DNA from: Frankiaceae bacterium
GTDB lineage: Bacteria > Actinomycetota > Actinomycetes > Frankiales > Frankiaceae
Length of the DNA: 5,844 bases
Direction of reading: 5' to 3'
Assembly: GCA_030840885.1 (NCBI GenBank)
Contig: JAVEDQ010000488.1
Span: 1 to 5,844 of the forward strand
Of this stretch, positions 4,902 through 5,844 are shown one piece after another. The translations under genes and the position numbers were made by a program. Each line of letters starts with the position of its first letter. Within the stretch, counting starts at the first letter, position 1. The notes under the pieces were generated by a model. That model worked only from the letters and a program-made list of their open reading frames with translations. It searched no databases and was not told where the DNA came from.

Positions 4902-5698
4902 GCCGTCGCCCCGCCCGTCGGGTCGGAGGCACCCTCGCGCGGCGGGGCCAGGCCTTCCTTGCCCTGTACGCGGGGCCCGGGGACCCCGCGGAAGCGGTAG
5001 GGCTCGGCATCGCGGCCGGGCTGGATGGGCCAGACCGATCCGGGTGGTCCGTCCATCGCCTCGAGCACGACGGCGGCGACCTCGGCGGCGGTCAGCAACG
5101 GGAACCCGGAGGAATCGAAAGCGGCCTGCATCGGGGCGATGATGGCGGTCTGCGCGAAGCCGGGGGCAACGGCGCTGACGCGGATGTTCTCGTCCTTCAG
5201 GCTCTCGGCGACGCTGCGCACGAGTCCGACGACGGCGTGCTTGGTCAGCGAGTAGACCGGCGTGGCGGGCGTCGGCACCAGCCCGGCCAGGGATGCGGTG
5301 GCGACGATCGAACCGCCGCCGGCCCGGCGCAGCGCCGGTACGACGGCCTGCAACCCGAAGAAGACGCCGTCGAGGTTGATGGCGGTCACGCGGCGGTAGG
5401 TCGCGAGGTCGATCGTGTCGACCGGCCCCTCGGATGCGGCGATGCCGGCGTTGAGGTGGGCGAAGTCGAGGCGGCCGTAGGTCTGCTCGGCGGCCGCGAC
5501 CACCGCAAGGCTTGCCTCGGGGTCGGCGACGTCGGTCCGCACGAACAGACCACCGACCCGCTCGGCGACAGCCGTGCCGGCCGCCTCGTCGATGTCGGCG
5601 ACGACGATGTGCCACCCACCGCGGGCCGCGAGCGCAGTCACGACCGCCTCCCCGATGCCGTTCGAACCGCCGGTGATCAGGGCTACGCGCTCGCTCAC
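4898..5698 (-). CDS. SDR family NAD(P)-dependent oxidoreductase
   Basis: A 266-residue classical short-chain dehydrogenase/reductase, expected to interconvert a hydroxyl and a ketone on a small or CoA-linked substrate in the cytoplasm. The Rossmann signature TGGSNGIG lies at 9-16, and the acidic residue after strand 2 (VVADID, D35) suggests NAD(H) over NADP(H). The NAG motif is at 83-85, and the catalytic set is N108, S136, Y149 and K153 (YSLTK). PGFAQT (179-184) closes the cofactor loop. A Pro/Gly-rich tail from about residue 238 extends past the usual fold. The GTG at 5698 has AAAGGA 6 nt upstream and gives the standard short lead into the first strand. It overlaps the kinase by 4 nt and appears to be the first gene of the operon. 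By analogy with LvaD it could supply a hydroxyacyl-CoA to the kinase; the substrate cannot be read from sequence. Confidence 0.94.
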   Translation of the reverse strand: MSERVALITGGSNGIGEAVVTALAARGGWHIVVADIDEAAGTAVAERVGGLFVRTDVADPEASLAVVAAAEQTYGRLDFAHLNAGIAASEGPVDTIDLATYRRVTAINLDGVFFGLQAVVPALRRAGGGSIVATASLAGLVPTPATPVYSLTKHAVVGLVRSVAESLKDENIRVSAVAPGFAQTAIIAPMQAAFDSSGFPLLTAAEVAAVVLEAMDGPPGSVWPIQPGRDAEPYRFRGVPGPRVQGKEGLAPPREGASDPTGGATA

Positions 5699-5704
5699 GT
5701 TCAG

Positions 5705-5710
5705 TCCTTT
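5705..5710 (-). promoter_or_regulatory. Ribosome binding site of the SDR gene
   Basis: AAAGGA on the minus strand lies 6 nt before the GTG at 5698. It is the clearest Shine-Dalgarno sequence in the operon, whereas the kinase and DUF1330 genes rely on overlapping stop/start codons. Confidence 0.7.
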
Positions 5711-5728
5711 CGAGACGACTGGCGGACC

Positions 5729-5742
5729 TCAGGACGACCTGA
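5729..5742. promoter_or_regulatory. Inverted repeat upstream of the SDR gene, possible operator
   Basis: TCAGGACGACCTGA is a 5-bp inverted repeat around a 4-nt centre, 30 nt before the SDR start and within the only sizeable non-coding stretch ahead of the operon (5699-5844). The position would suit a TetR- or GntR-type regulator. It is short, no regulator gene is in view, and no -35/-10 pair could be identified nearby. Confidence 0.25.
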
Positions 5743-5844
5743 CCGGCCCGGAGCGGACGGTACCCGGCCTCCGGCGCCGCCTTCTTCACGCAGCTCGGCC
5801 CCGAATCGTGCGGTCACGGAGAGTGATCCTGCTGTCGACCCATC

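Noticed and set aside
4902..5789. N-terminal extension of the kinase frame, which would make a 661-residue fusion
   Set aside because: These 296 codons are the SDR gene read in another frame and give an Arg-rich sequence without a domain. The GTG at 4901 overlapping the SDR stop is the natural start.
5701..5844. Minus-strand frame open from the right edge to a TGA 2 nt before the SDR start, possibly the end of an upstream gene
   Set aside because: Only a little over half of its codons end in G or C, far below the clear genes here, and its 47 residues show no motif. It is more likely a non-coding leader, although sequence beyond the edge could change this.
5808..5844. Possible divergent plus-strand gene start (GTG at 5808 or 5823)
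   Set aside because: Only about a dozen codons are visible. GGAGAG directly abuts the GTG at 5823, leaving no room for normal ribosome spacing, and nothing supports the GTG at 5808.

Overview
The window looks like a piece of a high-GC actinobacterial chromosome. Codon third positions are overwhelmingly G or C, GTG starts are common, and the content (acyl-CoA dehydrogenase, SDR, APH-like kinase, wax ester synthase/diacylglycerol acyltransferase) is typical of lipid-metabolising Actinomycetes. The genus cannot be told from the sequence. No RNA genes, insertion sequences, phage genes or CRISPR arrays are visible.

Layout, right to left on the minus strand. A short-chain dehydrogenase (5698-4898) overlaps by 4 nt an APH/ACAD10-type phosphotransferase (4901-3804). 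A 43-nt spacer follows, built of degenerate 14-bp repeats, and then a small DUF1330-family protein (3761-3378). After an 84-nt gap carrying a palindrome comes a WS/DGAT acyltransferase (3293-1773). Next is a convergent plus-strand gene of unknown function with a His/Asp-rich repeat tail (993-1730). A 188-nt divergent intergenic region separates it from a stand-alone histidine phosphotransfer (Hpt) protein (804-394), followed 33 nt later by the N-terminal part of an acyl-CoA dehydrogenase (360-1, cut by the window edge).

How they may work together. SDR, kinase and DUF1330 protein look like one translationally coupled operon. SDR plus APH-like kinase plus acyl-CoA dehydrogenase is the combination used in 4-hydroxyacyl-CoA catabolism (LvaD/LvaA/LvaC in Pseudomonas putida, ACAD10/11 in animals), so a related acyl-CoA pathway is a reasonable inference, not a demonstration. 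The WS/DGAT would connect acyl-CoA pools to storage lipid. The Hpt protein and the plus-strand gene have no obvious link to this metabolism.

The most unusual structure is the kinase-DUF1330 junction (3806-3759). The kinase stop overlaps the ATG of a 10-codon frame, whose stop overlaps the ATG of a 4-codon frame, whose stop overlaps the ATG of the DUF1330 gene. All three junctions come from the same tandemly repeated stop/start motif. Tandem repeats of 14-15 bp also occur in or beside the ends of three other coding regions in the window.
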